Assembly: GCF_000952685.1 (NCBI RefSeq)
Contig: NZ_JYHV01000011.1
Span: 310,001 to 374,000 of the forward strand
Direction of reading: 5' to 3'
Length of the DNA: 64,000 bases
Source of the DNA: Stutzerimonas stutzeri
GTDB taxonomy: Bacteria; Pseudomonadota; Gammaproteobacteria; Pseudomonadales; Pseudomonadaceae
Shown here: positions 49,401 through 57,233 of the stretch, piece after piece
Layout: each line of letters opens with the position of its first letter
How positions within the stretch are numbered: the first letter of the stretch is position 1
Program-made: the position numbers and the translations under genes
The notes under the pieces: generated by a model
Database searches by the model: none
What the model was told of the DNA's origin: nothing
Seen by the model: the letters and a program-made list of their open reading frames with translations, nothing else

Positions 49401-49638
49401 CGAGGAAACCGCCGAGCGCATCGAGGCACTGGCTCGGGTCGGTAACCTCTACGTCAATCGCAATCAGGTTGGCGCCGTGGTCGGTGTGCAGCCGTTCGGC
49501 GGCTGTGGTTTGTCCGGCACCGGCCCGAAAGCCGGCGGTCCCAGCTACCTGCTGCGCTTCGTCAACGAGCGCACCACCTCCACTAACACCACCGCTGTTG
49601 GTGGTAACGCGTCCTTGCTGTCGCTGGGTGACGACTGA
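46477..49638 (+). CDS. putA: Bifunctional proline dehydrogenase / L-glutamate gamma-semialdehyde dehydrogenase PutA
   Basis: 1053-residue enzyme that converts proline to glutamate in two steps with substrate channelling. The proline dehydrogenase barrel covers about residues 130-480 (EKGYTYSFDMLGEAAL; KGAYWDTEIKQ; YPQFASHNAHT; FQRLHGMGDALY). The aldehyde dehydrogenase domain covers about 540-1040 with the catalytic Cys in SAGQRCSALRVL and Glu in AETGGQNAMIVDS. The N-terminal ribbon-helix-helix of E. coli PutA and the long C-terminal extension are absent, so this is the shorter non-regulatory type. AGAGGAG precedes the ATG. It is followed by two proline permease genes. Confidence 0.97.
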   Translation: MFKAGQVLQGDFANLKAAEFFPVISANYSVDEAAYLTELLQLADPGDAGIEAVRRNARALIEDVRGRDNAVDTLDALLRQYSLDTHEGLMLMCLAEALLRVPDSATADALIRDKLNAAEWERHLGQSDNVLVNFAAWGLVMTGKVVDPENADGRPKNVIGRLIKRSGEPVIRAAMNQAMKLMGKQFVLGRSISEALKNGRPEREKGYTYSFDMLGEAALTAEDARKYMADYRQAVETVGAEPQVGSGPRPSVSIKLSALHPRYEVAQRERVLTELFESVRELAILARRLDVGITIDAEEADRLELSLELYEKLMRDPAIAGWGEFGLVIQAYSKRCLPVLVWLTLLGKELGARIPLRLVKGAYWDTEIKQCQVQGLNGYPVFTRKEGTDTSYLACARYLLSEHTRGVIYPQFASHNAHTVSCILSMADELKVPREFEFQRLHGMGDALYDTVIEKHRKNVRIYAPVGAHKDLLPYLVRRLLENGANSSFVHQLVDPRVPVDTLIDHPVTQLRQFRTLGNHRIPLPPALYGNRTNSQGINMNIQTQWNDLSSAYQTFLGRQWQAAPVIGGQKLTGAPHKVHCPYQLSQEVGTAQFATAEQAKQAVDGLAAFWPRWNATPIEQRAQVLERLGDLLEANRAELMAMCTLEAGKTLQDGIDEVREAVDFCRYYALQARLKLGREELKGPTGERNELFHEGRGVFVCISPWNFPLAIYLGQITAALVAGNTVLAKPAEQTSLIAARALELMFEAGLPKDAIAFLPGDGATLGGVFCRDPRVVGVCFTGSTDTARIINRQLAEKEGAIATLIAETGGQNAMIVDSTALPEQVVKDAVGSAFTSAGQRCSALRVLYVQRDIADRVIELIKGAMAELKVGPTHLRENDLGPVIDAEAREGLLAHIQQLKAEGKLIAEAKLPGSLNGHFVAPVAFEIGGIHELKKEQFGPVLHVVRFDAADLEKVVADINATGYGLTLGVHSRNEETAERIEALARVGNLYVNRNQVGAVVGVQPFGGCGLSGTGPKAGGPSYLLRFVNERTTSTNTTAVGGNASLLSLGDD

Positions 49639-49659
49639 TCGTCGGCTCGGTTAAAACGT

Positions 49660-49686
49660 CCGGCGGCTCGGTTCAGAGACCGCCGG
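49660..49686 (+). terminator. Hairpin after putA
   Basis: CCGGCGG (49660-49666) pairs with CCGCCGG (49680-49686); CTC and GAG inside the loop can extend the stem past a single unpaired base. There is no T-tract. Confidence 0.4.
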
Positions 49687-49819
49687 TTCACTAGAACAAT
49701 CAGAACAGTTGGCGGATCGCTCTTCCGCCACTGATGGGCTCAGGTGAGCCCGTCCCGGTGATGGCGCGAACCGCCATCGCCCTCTGCCAGGTGGGATCGG
49801 GAATACCCTCGCGCCCATC

Positions 49820-49828
49820 AACAACAAC
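49820..49828 (+). promoter_or_regulatory. CA-rich Hfq/Crc-type leader motif of the first putP
   Basis: AACAACAAC stands a few bases ahead of the GAGGGAA ribosome site of putP. It fits the AANAANAA target of Hfq-Crc catabolite repression. The second putP copy lacks it. Confidence 0.55.
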
Positions 49829-49843
49829 TAACGAGGGAACAAA

Positions 49844-51328
49844 ATGAGCATCAGTACTCCCACTTTAATCACGTTCGTGATCTACATCGGCGCCATGCTG
49901 TTAATCGGCTTCGTCGCTTACCGTGCCACCAAGAACTTCGATGACTACATCCTGGGGGGACGTAGCCTGGGAAGTTTCGTCACGGCACTGTCGGCCGGCG
50001 CTTCGGACATGAGCGGCTGGCTGCTGATGGGCCTGCCGGGGGCGATTTTCGTTGCGGGCTTGTCGGAAAGCTGGATCGCCATCGGCTTGATCGCCGGTGC
50101 CTGGCTGAACTGGCTGTTCGTGGCCGGGCGCCTGCGCGTGCATACCGAGCGCAACAAGAACGCGCTCACGCTGCCTGACTATTTCTCGCACCGTTTCGAA
50201 GACGACAGCCGGTTGCTGCGTATCTTCTCGGCGCTGGTCGTCCTGGTGTTCTTCACCATCTACTGCGCCTCCGGAGTTGTCGCCGGCGCCCGTCTGTTTG
50301 AAAGCAGCTTCGGCGTGCCGTACGACCTGGCACTCTGGATCGGCGCGGCAGCGACCATCCTCTACGTGTTCATCGGCGGCTTCCTCGCCGTGAGCTGGAC
50401 CGACACCGTGCAGGCCACGCTGATGATCTTCGCGCTGCTGATCACGCCAGTATTCGTGATCCTGGCGCTGGGCGACATGGGCGCTGCGATGGATACCATT
50501 GCCACGCAGAACCCGGCCGCGTTCGACATGTTCAATGGCCTGTCCTTCGTTGCCATCGTTTCCTTGCTGGCCTGGGGCCTGGGTTACTTCGGTCAGCCGC
50601 ACATCCTTGTGCGCTTCATGGCCGCCGACTCGGTGAAGACCATCCCCAACGCCCGCCGCATCGGTATGGCCTGGATGATCCTGACCCTCGCCGGTGCGGT
50701 CGCCGTGGGCTTCTTCGGTATCGCCTACTTCGCGGGCCATCCGGAACTGGCCGGTCCCGTTTCCGAAAACGGCGAACGTGTATTCATGGAACTGGTGAAA
50801 ATCCTGTTCAACCCCTGGGTGGCGGGCATCATCCTTTCGGGTGTTCTGGCTGCCGTGATGAGTACCCTTAGCGCTCAGTTGCTGGTCAGTTCCAGTGCGC
50901 TGACGCAGGATTTCTACAAGGCCATGTTGCGCAAGAATGCTTCGCAGACCGAGCTGGTTTGGGTCGGCCGCGCAATGGTCTTGCTGATCGCCTTCGTTGC
51001 CCTTGGCATCGCGTCCAACCCGGACAGCAAGGTGCTGGGCCTGGTCTCCTACGCCTGGGCCGGCTTTGGTGCCGCTTTTGGTCCGGTGGTACTGATTTCG
51101 CTGCTGTGGAAGAACATGACGCGCAATGGCGCGCTGGCCGGCATGGTCGTTGGTGCCGTCACCGTGGTGGTCTGGAAGCAGTTCATCGGTCTCGGTCTTT
51201 ACGAAATCATTCCGGGCTTCATCCTCGCCAGCATCGCCATCGTGGTATTCAGCAAGGTGGGGCAGGGCGCTTCGACGACCATGATCAAGCGCTTCGAAGA
51301 CGCTGAGCGTGAATACCAGGGGCACTGA
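49844..51328 (+). CDS. putP: Sodium/proline symporter PutP (first copy)
   Basis: 494-residue sodium:solute symporter with about 13 hydrophobic segments. NFDDYILGGRSLGSFVTALSAGASDMSGW, cited here as YILGGRSLGSFVTALSAG, is the PutP signature containing the sodium-site Asp and Ser residues, and GYFGQPHILVRFMAA is the second conserved loop. It takes up proline for PutA. GAGGGAACAAA precedes the ATG, and a perfect intrinsic terminator follows. The second copy downstream is very similar in protein and DNA. Confidence 0.96.
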   Translation: MSISTPTLITFVIYIGAMLLIGFVAYRATKNFDDYILGGRSLGSFVTALSAGASDMSGWLLMGLPGAIFVAGLSESWIAIGLIAGAWLNWLFVAGRLRVHTERNKNALTLPDYFSHRFEDDSRLLRIFSALVVLVFFTIYCASGVVAGARLFESSFGVPYDLALWIGAAATILYVFIGGFLAVSWTDTVQATLMIFALLITPVFVILALGDMGAAMDTIATQNPAAFDMFNGLSFVAIVSLLAWGLGYFGQPHILVRFMAADSVKTIPNARRIGMAWMILTLAGAVAVGFFGIAYFAGHPELAGPVSENGERVFMELVKILFNPWVAGIILSGVLAAVMSTLSAQLLVSSSALTQDFYKAMLRKNASQTELVWVGRAMVLLIAFVALGIASNPDSKVLGLVSYAWAGFGAAFGPVVLISLLWKNMTRNGALAGMVVGAVTVVVWKQFIGLGLYEIIPGFILASIAIVVFSKVGQGASTTMIKRFEDAEREYQGH

Positions 51329-51356
51329 TCGCTATCGCTGGTTGTAACGACAAACG

Positions 51357-51396
51357 AAAAACCCCGCTGCCAGCGCCCTGGCAGCGGGGTTTTTTA
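51357..51396 (+). terminator. Intrinsic terminator of the first putP
   Basis: AAAACCCCGCTGCCAG pairs with CTGGCAGCGGGGTTTT around a CGCC loop, followed by more T residues: a perfect 16-bp stem about 30 bases after the putP stop. Confidence 0.95.
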
Positions 51397-51417
51397 CGTT
51401 GGAGCCTTGTTCCGGGC

Positions 51418-51642
51418 TCAACCGTCAACGATCAGATTTTCGCGGTCGTCCTTGGCTCCTGCGGCAATCAGATGTTCTGCTTGGTCCTCGGTGATATGGG
51501 TGTTGGCGCCGCCGATGTGCGCGACGGACATGCGCGCGTTCGGGTCAGTGCTTACACGTGTGTCCATTATGGCGCTGCGGTAGGTGGTACCTTCGACTGT
51601 GGTGGAACAGGTGCCGGTGGCGGTATCGATCGTGACGGACAT
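51418..51642 (-). CDS. DUF3203 small protein
   Basis: 74-residue acidic protein beginning MSVTIDTATGTCSTTVEG, with ITEDQAEHLIAAGAKDDRENLI near the end (cited in part). Pattern and size match DUF3203, a Pseudomonas-restricted family of unknown function. A GGAGG sequence lies 8 bases before the ATG. It is inserted in reverse orientation between the two putP copies. Confidence 0.8.
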   Translation of the reverse strand: MSVTIDTATGTCSTTVEGTTYRSAIMDTRVSTDPNARMSVAHIGGANTHITEDQAEHLIAAGAKDDRENLIVDG

Positions 51643-52027
51643 GGCGGACCTCCAGAGATGTCGAGTGGAGCGGCACTGGACGTGCGCGACCCTTATTCGT
51701 CTGACCGCTACAGCGCCGATCCGTTGCCCTGAACCATGGAGCCGGGAGAGGCAGCGCGGGTGCGATCGGCGAAAGGATTACGCTGAGCAAAACCTATGCG
51801 GGTGGCGGCGGAAATGTCTTTTTTGCGGCGGCTTCCGGGCCACGTATATGGTCGTTATGTCCTGCGGCTGCCCCTGCTAAGAGGCGGCACACCATCCGGT
51901 CACGGGCGAAAGCGCCAAGCAGACGCTATCCTTGAGCTACCGGGCTATCCGTTGCTGGCGCTGTGCAACCTAGCGTTTGCGTATCGTCAGTGGAGGCGGG
52001 GCTCCTCCGCAGCACAAGGACATTCTA
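51643..52027 (+). other. 385-bp region between the DUF3203 gene and the second putP
   Basis: No convincing gene. An open frame from ATG 51796 runs into the second putP in another frame and has no ribosome site, so I treat it as chance. The region must hold promoters for the DUF3203 gene (leftward) and putP (rightward); AAGGA at 52015-52019 is the putP ribosome site. I see no clear -35/-10 pair. Confidence 0.6.
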
Positions 52028-53512
52028 ATGAACGTGAGCACTCCGACCCTGATCACCTTCGTGATCTATATCGCGGCGATGATCCTCATCGGCTTCACGG
52101 CCTATCGCGCCACCAAAAATTTCGACGATTACATCCTGGGCGGTCGCAGCCTCGGCAGCTTCGTCACGGCCTTGTCGGCGGGGGCTTCGGACATGAGCGG
52201 CTGGTTGCTGATGGGCTTGCCGGGCGCTGTGTTCGTTGCCGGCCTGTCGGAAAGCTGGATTGCCATCGGCCTGATCGCCGGTGCCTGGTTGAACTGGCTG
52301 TTCGTTGCTGGACGGCTGCGTGTGCATACCGAGCACAACCATAATGCACTGACGCTACCTGACTACTTTTCTCACCGTTTCGAGGACACCAGCCGCCTAT
52401 TGCGGATCTTCTCGGCCCTGGTCATTCTAGTGTTCTTCACCATCTACTGCGCCTCAGGCGTCGTCGCCGGCGCGCGTTTGTTCGAATCCACCTTTGGCAT
52501 GTCCTACAACGTGGCCTTGTGGGTAGGGGCGGCGGCGACGATTCTCTATGTATTCGTTGGCGGTTTCCTTGCTGTGAGCTGGACCGACACCGTGCAGGCG
52601 ACGCTGATGATCTTTGCGCTGCTGATCACGCCGGTGTTCGTCATCTTCGCCCTTGGCGACATGGGGACAGTGATGAACACCATCGCGGCGCAGGACCCCT
52701 CGAATTTCGACATGTTCAAAGGGCTGTCCTTCATCGCGATCATCTCCCTGCTGGGTTGGGGGCTGGGGTATTTTGGCCAGCCGCACATCCTGGTGCGTTT
52801 CATGGCAGCCGACTCGGTGAAGACCATCCCCAACGCCCGCCGCATCGGCATGACATGGATGATCCTGACGCTGACCGGCGCGGTTACCGTGGGCTTCCTC
52901 GGCATCGCCTATTTCGCGGACAACCCGACGCTGGCGGGTGCGGTCACCGAGAATGGTGAGCGTGTGTTCATGGAGCTGGTCAAACTGATGTTCAATCCCT
53001 GGGTCGCTGGCATCATCCTTTCTGGCGTATTGGCCGCAGTGATGAGCACTCTCAGTGCGCAGTTACTGGTCAGCTCCAGCGCCCTGACGCAAGACTTCTA
53101 TAAGGCCTTCCTGCGCAAGGGCGCATCGCAGACCGAGCTGGTTTGGGTTGGTCGTGCCATGGTGCTGTTGATCGCGTTGATCGCTATCGGCATCGCGTCG
53201 AACCCGGACAGTAAAGTGCTGGGCCTGGTGTCCTACGCCTGGGCTGGTTTCGGCGCTGCGTTCGGTCCGGTGGTGCTGATTTCGCTGGTCTGGAAGCGCA
53301 TGACCCGCAACGGCGCGTTGGTCGGGATGCTGGTTGGAGCGATAACCGTGGTGGTTTGGAAGCAGTTCATTGGCCTCGGTCTGTACGAAATCATCCCGGG
53401 CTTCATCCTCGCGAGCCTTGCCATCTACGTGGTGAGTCTCATGGACAAGGAGCCAGCCGCGTCCATTCAGCAACGTTTCGAAGTGGCAGACGCGGAATAT
53501 CGTGCAGGTTGA
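52028..53512 (+). CDS. putP: Sodium/proline symporter PutP (second copy)
   Basis: 494 residues, the same length as the first copy and alignable with it end to end without gaps by eye; only scattered conservative changes are seen. All PutP signatures are kept (YILGGRSLGSFVTALSAG; GYFGQPHILVRFMAAD). Differences cluster at the C-terminus (SLMDKEPAASIQQRFEVADAEYRAG here, shortened, against SKVGQGASTTMIKRFEDA in copy one). It has its own leader without the CA-rich motif of the first gene, so the two are probably regulated differently. Confidence 0.95.
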   Translation: MNVSTPTLITFVIYIAAMILIGFTAYRATKNFDDYILGGRSLGSFVTALSAGASDMSGWLLMGLPGAVFVAGLSESWIAIGLIAGAWLNWLFVAGRLRVHTEHNHNALTLPDYFSHRFEDTSRLLRIFSALVILVFFTIYCASGVVAGARLFESTFGMSYNVALWVGAAATILYVFVGGFLAVSWTDTVQATLMIFALLITPVFVIFALGDMGTVMNTIAAQDPSNFDMFKGLSFIAIISLLGWGLGYFGQPHILVRFMAADSVKTIPNARRIGMTWMILTLTGAVTVGFLGIAYFADNPTLAGAVTENGERVFMELVKLMFNPWVAGIILSGVLAAVMSTLSAQLLVSSSALTQDFYKAFLRKGASQTELVWVGRAMVLLIALIAIGIASNPDSKVLGLVSYAWAGFGAAFGPVVLISLVWKRMTRNGALVGMLVGAITVVVWKQFIGLGLYEIIPGFILASLAIYVVSLMDKEPAASIQQRFEVADAEYRAG

Positions 53513-53677
53513 GCAGGCTCTTCGGATCATCGCCATAGCGATGACCCCGTCGTGCTCGGGTTTTAACTGATCGCGGCATTAAGCCTAAAGATGGCCTGTC
53601 GTTAATTCGCGCAGCGGTGGATACTGTGCCAGGCGCCAGGGCATTGGCGCCCCGTTAGGAAATTCAGGAGTATTCCG

Positions 53678-53848
53678 ATGAAAGCGCAATCCGTGATGAT
53701 GACTCGCGCAATGGCCGTCGTGCTGGCGGCTTTCTTGATGACCGGCTGCAGCCTGCGCCTACCGGGCGTCGGTATCGACATCGGCGACGGTGGCGGCCAT
53801 GGCGGCACTCACTGCCCTCCAGGACAGGCAAAGAAAGGCAACTGCTGA
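53678..53848 (+). CDS. Small lipoprotein, Gly/His-rich
   Basis: A 56-residue gene. A signal peptide ending in the lipobox LMTGC (Cys24) is followed by SLRLPGVGIDIGDGGGHGGTH, given here by type, and the ending CPPGQAKKGNC. CPPGQAKKG(N/R)C endings recur in small Pseudomonas lipoproteins of unknown function. CAGGAG at 53665-53670 precedes the ATG. The gene is too short for most ORF filters. Confidence 0.75.
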   Translation: MKAQSVMMTRAMAVVLAAFLMTGCSLRLPGVGIDIGDGGGHGGTHCPPGQAKKGNC

Positions 53849-53865
53849 ACCGCAGCGTCTTCACC

Positions 53866-53892
53866 GGGCCGAGTCGCATTGCCTCTCGGCCC
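53866..53892 (+). terminator. Hairpin after the small lipoprotein gene
   Basis: A perfect 8-bp stem (GGGCCGAG / CTCGGCCC) with an 11-base loop, 18 bases after the stop. T-tract absent. Confidence 0.4.
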
Positions 53893-54155
53893 ACTTCAAC
53901 GCATCACCTTGCTGTCGGCGCCCTGCCGATTCGCCCCGTGCAAGTCCGCCTTCGTTCGTTATTCCCTCTTGGTACGTCTAAGCGCCAGTCCTCGTCACTA
54001 TAAGCGCGGCGACACCCCGCGTATTTCCGATATGAAACTCGCCGGTCACCTCCTGAATATCTGCTGTGTTTGACAGGTCGAAGCTTTCTGCCACGGTTAG
54101 TCAACGTGCGCGTTGTGCTTCCGCCCGGCAATCGCGGTAAAGCTCGCATCGATAG

Positions 54156-54169
54156 AACAACAACAATAA
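54156..54169 (+). promoter_or_regulatory. CA-rich Hfq/Crc-type leader motif of the hydrolase gene
   Basis: AACAACAACAATAA immediately before the GAGGAAA ribosome site; the most regular of the four such motifs in the window. It suggests translation of the hydrolase is shut off by Hfq-Crc on preferred carbon sources. Confidence 0.55.
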
Positions 54170-54183
54170 TTGAGGAAATTCAC

Positions 54184-55590
54184 ATGCTCCCAAATAAGTT
54201 GGCTTCAGCTTGCGCGCGCGTCGTTGCCGGCCTGATGTTGGTAGGCACGATCGTAGTCGCCGTCGATGTTCAGGCCCGGACGAAGCCGATCAAGCCACCG
54301 CTGTCACACAGCGATTCGCGACTACAGGACTCGCGGACCTTCGTACCGGTCGAATCTCCGCTGGCGCCTTTTCCCGGTCTGCCAAGCGAGCGCTGGACTG
54401 GCGTCTATCAGGGCTCGTCCTACCAGATCGAAGTACCACCGAACTGGAATGGCATGTTGGTGATGTACGCGCACGGCTATCGCGGCACGGGCCCGGAACT
54501 CACCGTGGGGCCGCCGCCGATCCGACCATGGCTGCTGCAACAGGGCTATGCCTGGGCTGCATCCAGCTACAGCAAAAATTACTACGATGTACGTGCTGGC
54601 ATTGAGGACACCAACGCTCTGGCGCTGGCCTTCAGCAGCCTGACCGGCAAGGCGCAGCCGACCAAGACCTATATCACCGGCCATTCCATGGGCGGGCACG
54701 TCGCAGCGGCCGCGGTCGAGGCAGAGACCTATGCCACCGCCAACAATACGGTGCGGTATAGCGGTTCGGTGCCCATGTGCGGCGTCACCGGGGACGTCTA
54801 CGAATTCGAGTATCTGATGAACTTCACCCTGGCCGCCCAGCATCTGGCAGGCCTGGGGCCGACCTCGTTTCCGGCCACCGATTTCCAGGCCAAGCTGCCG
54901 CAGATCATCGGCGCGCTGTGGAACAACTATCCGACCGATCCGTCATCGCAGGGTGAAAAGCTCGAAGGCATCGTCCGAGAGCTCAGCGGTGGCGAGCGCC
55001 CGATCTTCGCCGAAGGCTTCCGCACCAGCTTGCAAAGCGTCGTGCTGGGTACCGGTGGTCGAGACGGTTCGGTCGACGGAATTCTCGCCGATTCGCTCTC
55101 CGGCAACCTTGCCACCCGCTATCAGTTCGATACGAACAAGGCGGTGTCCCGCGAGGAACGCGAATTCAACGATTCGATCATCCGTGTCATTGGCCATCCG
55201 CCGGCCAATAGCATCCGCCCGGACGGCCTGCGCTGGATCCCTGTGGTGAACGGCCAGTTCAACGTACCGGTGGTCAGCATCCATACCCTGGGCGATCTGT
55301 ATGTGCCGTTCAAGCATCAACAGATATATCGCCGCAACGCTGAAGCCAACGGCAACGGCGATCTGCTGGTGCAACGTGCCATTCGCGCCCCGAGCCACTG
55401 CGATTTCAGCTATCAGGAACAGGTCGACGCCATGGCGGCGATGTTGCAATGGGAACAGCAGGGCATCAAGCCGGCCGGAGATGACGTGATCAACCCGCGC
55501 GTCGTCGCTAATCCTGCATATGGTTGCCAATTCACGCGCAATGAGGGCATTCCGACACGCGAATTGCTGCCGGCTTGTCCGGGTAGCTGA
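54184..55590 (+). CDS. Secreted alpha/beta hydrolase
   Basis: 468-residue class protein with a signal peptide (about residues 1-30, VVAGLMLVGTIVVAVDVQARA-type, cleavage near VQA-RT). The alpha/beta-hydrolase nucleophile elbow GHSMGG is at about residues 166-171, preceded by the strand LVMYAHGYRGTGP that forms the oxyanion region, and a His near the C-terminus (APSHCDFS) is a candidate catalytic base. The long body and the paired cysteines suggest an extracellular or periplasmic esterase or lipase of the tannase/feruloyl-esterase-like kind; the substrate is unknown. ATG 54184 is supported by GAGGAAA. It ends at an intrinsic terminator that merges with a tRNA-like repeat. Confidence 0.75.
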   Translation: MLPNKLASACARVVAGLMLVGTIVVAVDVQARTKPIKPPLSHSDSRLQDSRTFVPVESPLAPFPGLPSERWTGVYQGSSYQIEVPPNWNGMLVMYAHGYRGTGPELTVGPPPIRPWLLQQGYAWAASSYSKNYYDVRAGIEDTNALALAFSSLTGKAQPTKTYITGHSMGGHVAAAAVEAETYATANNTVRYSGSVPMCGVTGDVYEFEYLMNFTLAAQHLAGLGPTSFPATDFQAKLPQIIGALWNNYPTDPSSQGEKLEGIVRELSGGERPIFAEGFRTSLQSVVLGTGGRDGSVDGILADSLSGNLATRYQFDTNKAVSREEREFNDSIIRVIGHPPANSIRPDGLRWIPVVNGQFNVPVVSIHTLGDLYVPFKHQQIYRRNAEANGNGDLLVQRAIRAPSHCDFSYQEQVDAMAAMLQWEQQGIKPAGDDVINPRVVANPAYGCQFTRNEGIPTRELLPACPGS

Positions 55591-55612
55591 TGCCGCAGGT
55601 GTCCTGAACGAG

Positions 55613-55640
55613 AAAAGCCCTGCTTGTGCAGGGCTTTTCT
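55613..55640 (+). terminator. Intrinsic terminator of the hydrolase gene
   Basis: AAAAGCCCTGC and GCAGGGCTTTT form an 11-bp stem with a TTGT loop, followed by CT. It begins 22 bases after the stop codon. Confidence 0.9.
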
Positions 55641-55655
55641 ATTGGAGCGGGGCGA
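55630..55655 (+). repeat. Degenerate copy of the tRNA-Gly 3' end and flank (left repeat)
   Basis: These 26 bases align with 59908-59933 with one mismatch and two single-base gaps. The other copy includes the 3' acceptor end of tRNA-Gly with its CCA. Both copies are in the same orientation. The left half coincides with the terminator arm of the hydrolase gene. It looks like an attachment-site duplication; see findings. Confidence 0.55.
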
Positions 55656-55813
55656 TTCCTTTGTGTTTATGCTCGCTGCGTTGCTTTCATGTGACTTCTC
55701 GCTGGGGCTCCGTCTCGTTTCGGGCATTGCATGTCAGCGCTTTCGGCTCCTCGTCGATGCCCGATACCCCGAGCTGAAACGCGTGAGTGCACCTCGATTC
55801 GATAACGGGTGGG

Positions 55814-56857
55814 TTATTGCTGGACGACGCTCGCAACGTTGCCGCTACCGTTCTGAATGATAGTGGCGGCGGTATTTTCATACGTGAACGTCTCCTGCCT
55901 GAGGAAAGCCTGGTTGCCATCACCTGACTGGCTGATGAGCGCCTCATGCATATGGAACCCCTGATAGGCATCGATCTGGTTGTTGGATCCGACCTGAGCG
56001 ATATCCAGGCTGTTGTCGTCGCCAACCTGCGAAATGTCGACCAGGTTATAACTCCCTTCCGAATATCCACTGATGCTCGAGCCTTGCCCGACGAAGCGCG
56101 CATTAAGCTCGTTGCCGGTGCCCCGCTGGGTATAGTCCAGCGTGCTGTAACCGTCGCCCGCTTCGATCTTCGCTATGTTGGCAACACCAATCTGTTGAAG
56201 GGCTACGTCGCCTGCTGGGTAACGGCCGGAGATTTGCTCGATGTCTGCCTCGTTGGACGTGCCTTCTTGTGCGACCACCGCGGAACCGCCACCGAAGCCG
56301 TTGCTCACCTGTTCAAGCTGCACCCGGTTTGCCGTGCCGGTCTGCTGAATGTCCGCCGTGCTGAAACCGGACTGGGTCACTTGAACCGCGTTGTCCTGGC
56401 CGATGGAAACCACATCGAGCTGGTTGCCTACCCACGTCTGTATGGCATCGAGTTGGTTGCCACTGCCGTCCTGATGAATCGTCGCGGTACTAGCGAGCTC
56501 GTCATGGTGTTCATGCTGTTCGAGCGTGGCGCGGTTGGACGACCCGGCTTGATAGACATCCGCACTCGCCATACCCGGCCGGCTTCCATTCACCTGGTAG
56601 ATCTCGGCTGAGTTCAGCGAGCCAACTTGCTCCACGCTCGCCTGGCCTCCCTCGCTACTGGTGCCGGACTGGTCGGTGAGCGCGCTGTTTTGAGTACCAT
56701 TCTGATAGATAAAGGAGCGCTGCATGATGCCGCTCTGCGTCTGCTCTGCGCTGTTGTCGGTGCCGTGCTGCTCTATCTCAGCCACATGTCCGCTAGCCAA
56801 TATGCTGCCGCTCGCTATCAGCAAAAGCGCTGCAGCCAAAGGAGTTATTTTAAGCAT
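55814..56857 (-). CDS. Orphan curlin-repeat (CsgA/CsgB-like) secreted protein
   Basis: 347-residue protein. A signal peptide (LKITPLAAALLLIASGSILA) is followed by about 14 imperfect repeats of the curlin type, (I/V)xQxGxxNxAxxxQ, for example IYQNGTQNSALTDQ, VEQVGSLNSAEIYQ, IQQTGTANRVQLEQ, VAQEGTSNEADIEQ, ISQVGDDNSLDIAQ and IIQNGSGNVASVVQQ at the C-terminus. Spacing varies because some repeats carry inserts such as QHEHHDELAST. The repeat predicts a stacked amyloid beta-solenoid, as in curli. It is more than twice as long as CsgA, and no csgB, csgC, csgD, csgE, csgF or csgG gene is in the window. AGGAGG precedes the ATG. Confidence 0.85.
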   Translation of the reverse strand: MLKITPLAAALLLIASGSILASGHVAEIEQHGTDNSAEQTQSGIMQRSFIYQNGTQNSALTDQSGTSSEGGQASVEQVGSLNSAEIYQVNGSRPGMASADVYQAGSSNRATLEQHEHHDELASTATIHQDGSGNQLDAIQTWVGNQLDVVSIGQDNAVQVTQSGFSTADIQQTGTANRVQLEQVSNGFGGGSAVVAQEGTSNEADIEQISGRYPAGDVALQQIGVANIAKIEAGDGYSTLDYTQRGTGNELNARFVGQGSSISGYSEGSYNLVDISQVGDDNSLDIAQVGSNNQIDAYQGFHMHEALISQSGDGNQAFLRQETFTYENTAATIIQNGSGNVASVVQQ

Positions 56858-57233
56858 TGGAAACCTCCTGTTCGCATTGGATGAGCTCCGTACATCACAG
56901 GCGAAGCAAGAGGAGTGTTGTCGGTTCGTTTATATCTCGGTATAGGTAAATAGAGTCAATTTCATGGCTGAACGGGATTAGCTCTTCACGGCATAAGCAA
57001 CTTTATTCTGCATGAACACGGTCGGGTCTACGGCTTTCAAGCTGCGTTCCGATGGATATCCACTGTCGGTTAGCACTGCACCGCCCGTATCGAAACGATG
57101 AAAAAAGAGTCTGGTTAATTTCGCTTTGTGCGAAAGCAGAGGTCATCGCTCCATACCCTGTAGGCGATGAAGTCTGCGAGGCGTAAGACCGCAAATGAAT
57201 AGTCCCGTCTCTCTTTTGATTCAATGGAAGCGC
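56858..57233 (-). other. 376-bp region upstream of the curlin-repeat gene
   Basis: No gene seen. It is the leader of the curlin-repeat gene and the 3' flank of the regulator gene. On the minus strand TTGACT (56954-56959) and TATAAA (56929-56934) with a 19-base spacer form a possible, over-long sigma-70 promoter. The stretch is visibly AT-richer than the surrounding chromosome. Confidence 0.5.

Larger units (their letters stand above)
53849..54183 (+). other. 335-bp region before the secreted hydrolase gene
   Basis: No gene seen. It begins with a hairpin (GGGCCGAG 53866-53873 with CTCGGCCC 53885-53892) and ends with a CA-rich motif and the GAGGAAA ribosome site of the hydrolase gene. Base composition in the middle is more AT-rich than in the surrounding genes. 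Confidence 0.6.

Noticed and set aside
49901..51325. 474-codon open frame antisense to the first putP
   Set aside because: Same cause; its His/Gln/Asp-rich composition is the typical antisense shadow of a membrane-protein gene.
51796..52344. 182-codon frame running into the second putP
   Set aside because: No ribosome site; over half of it overlaps putP in the wrong frame.
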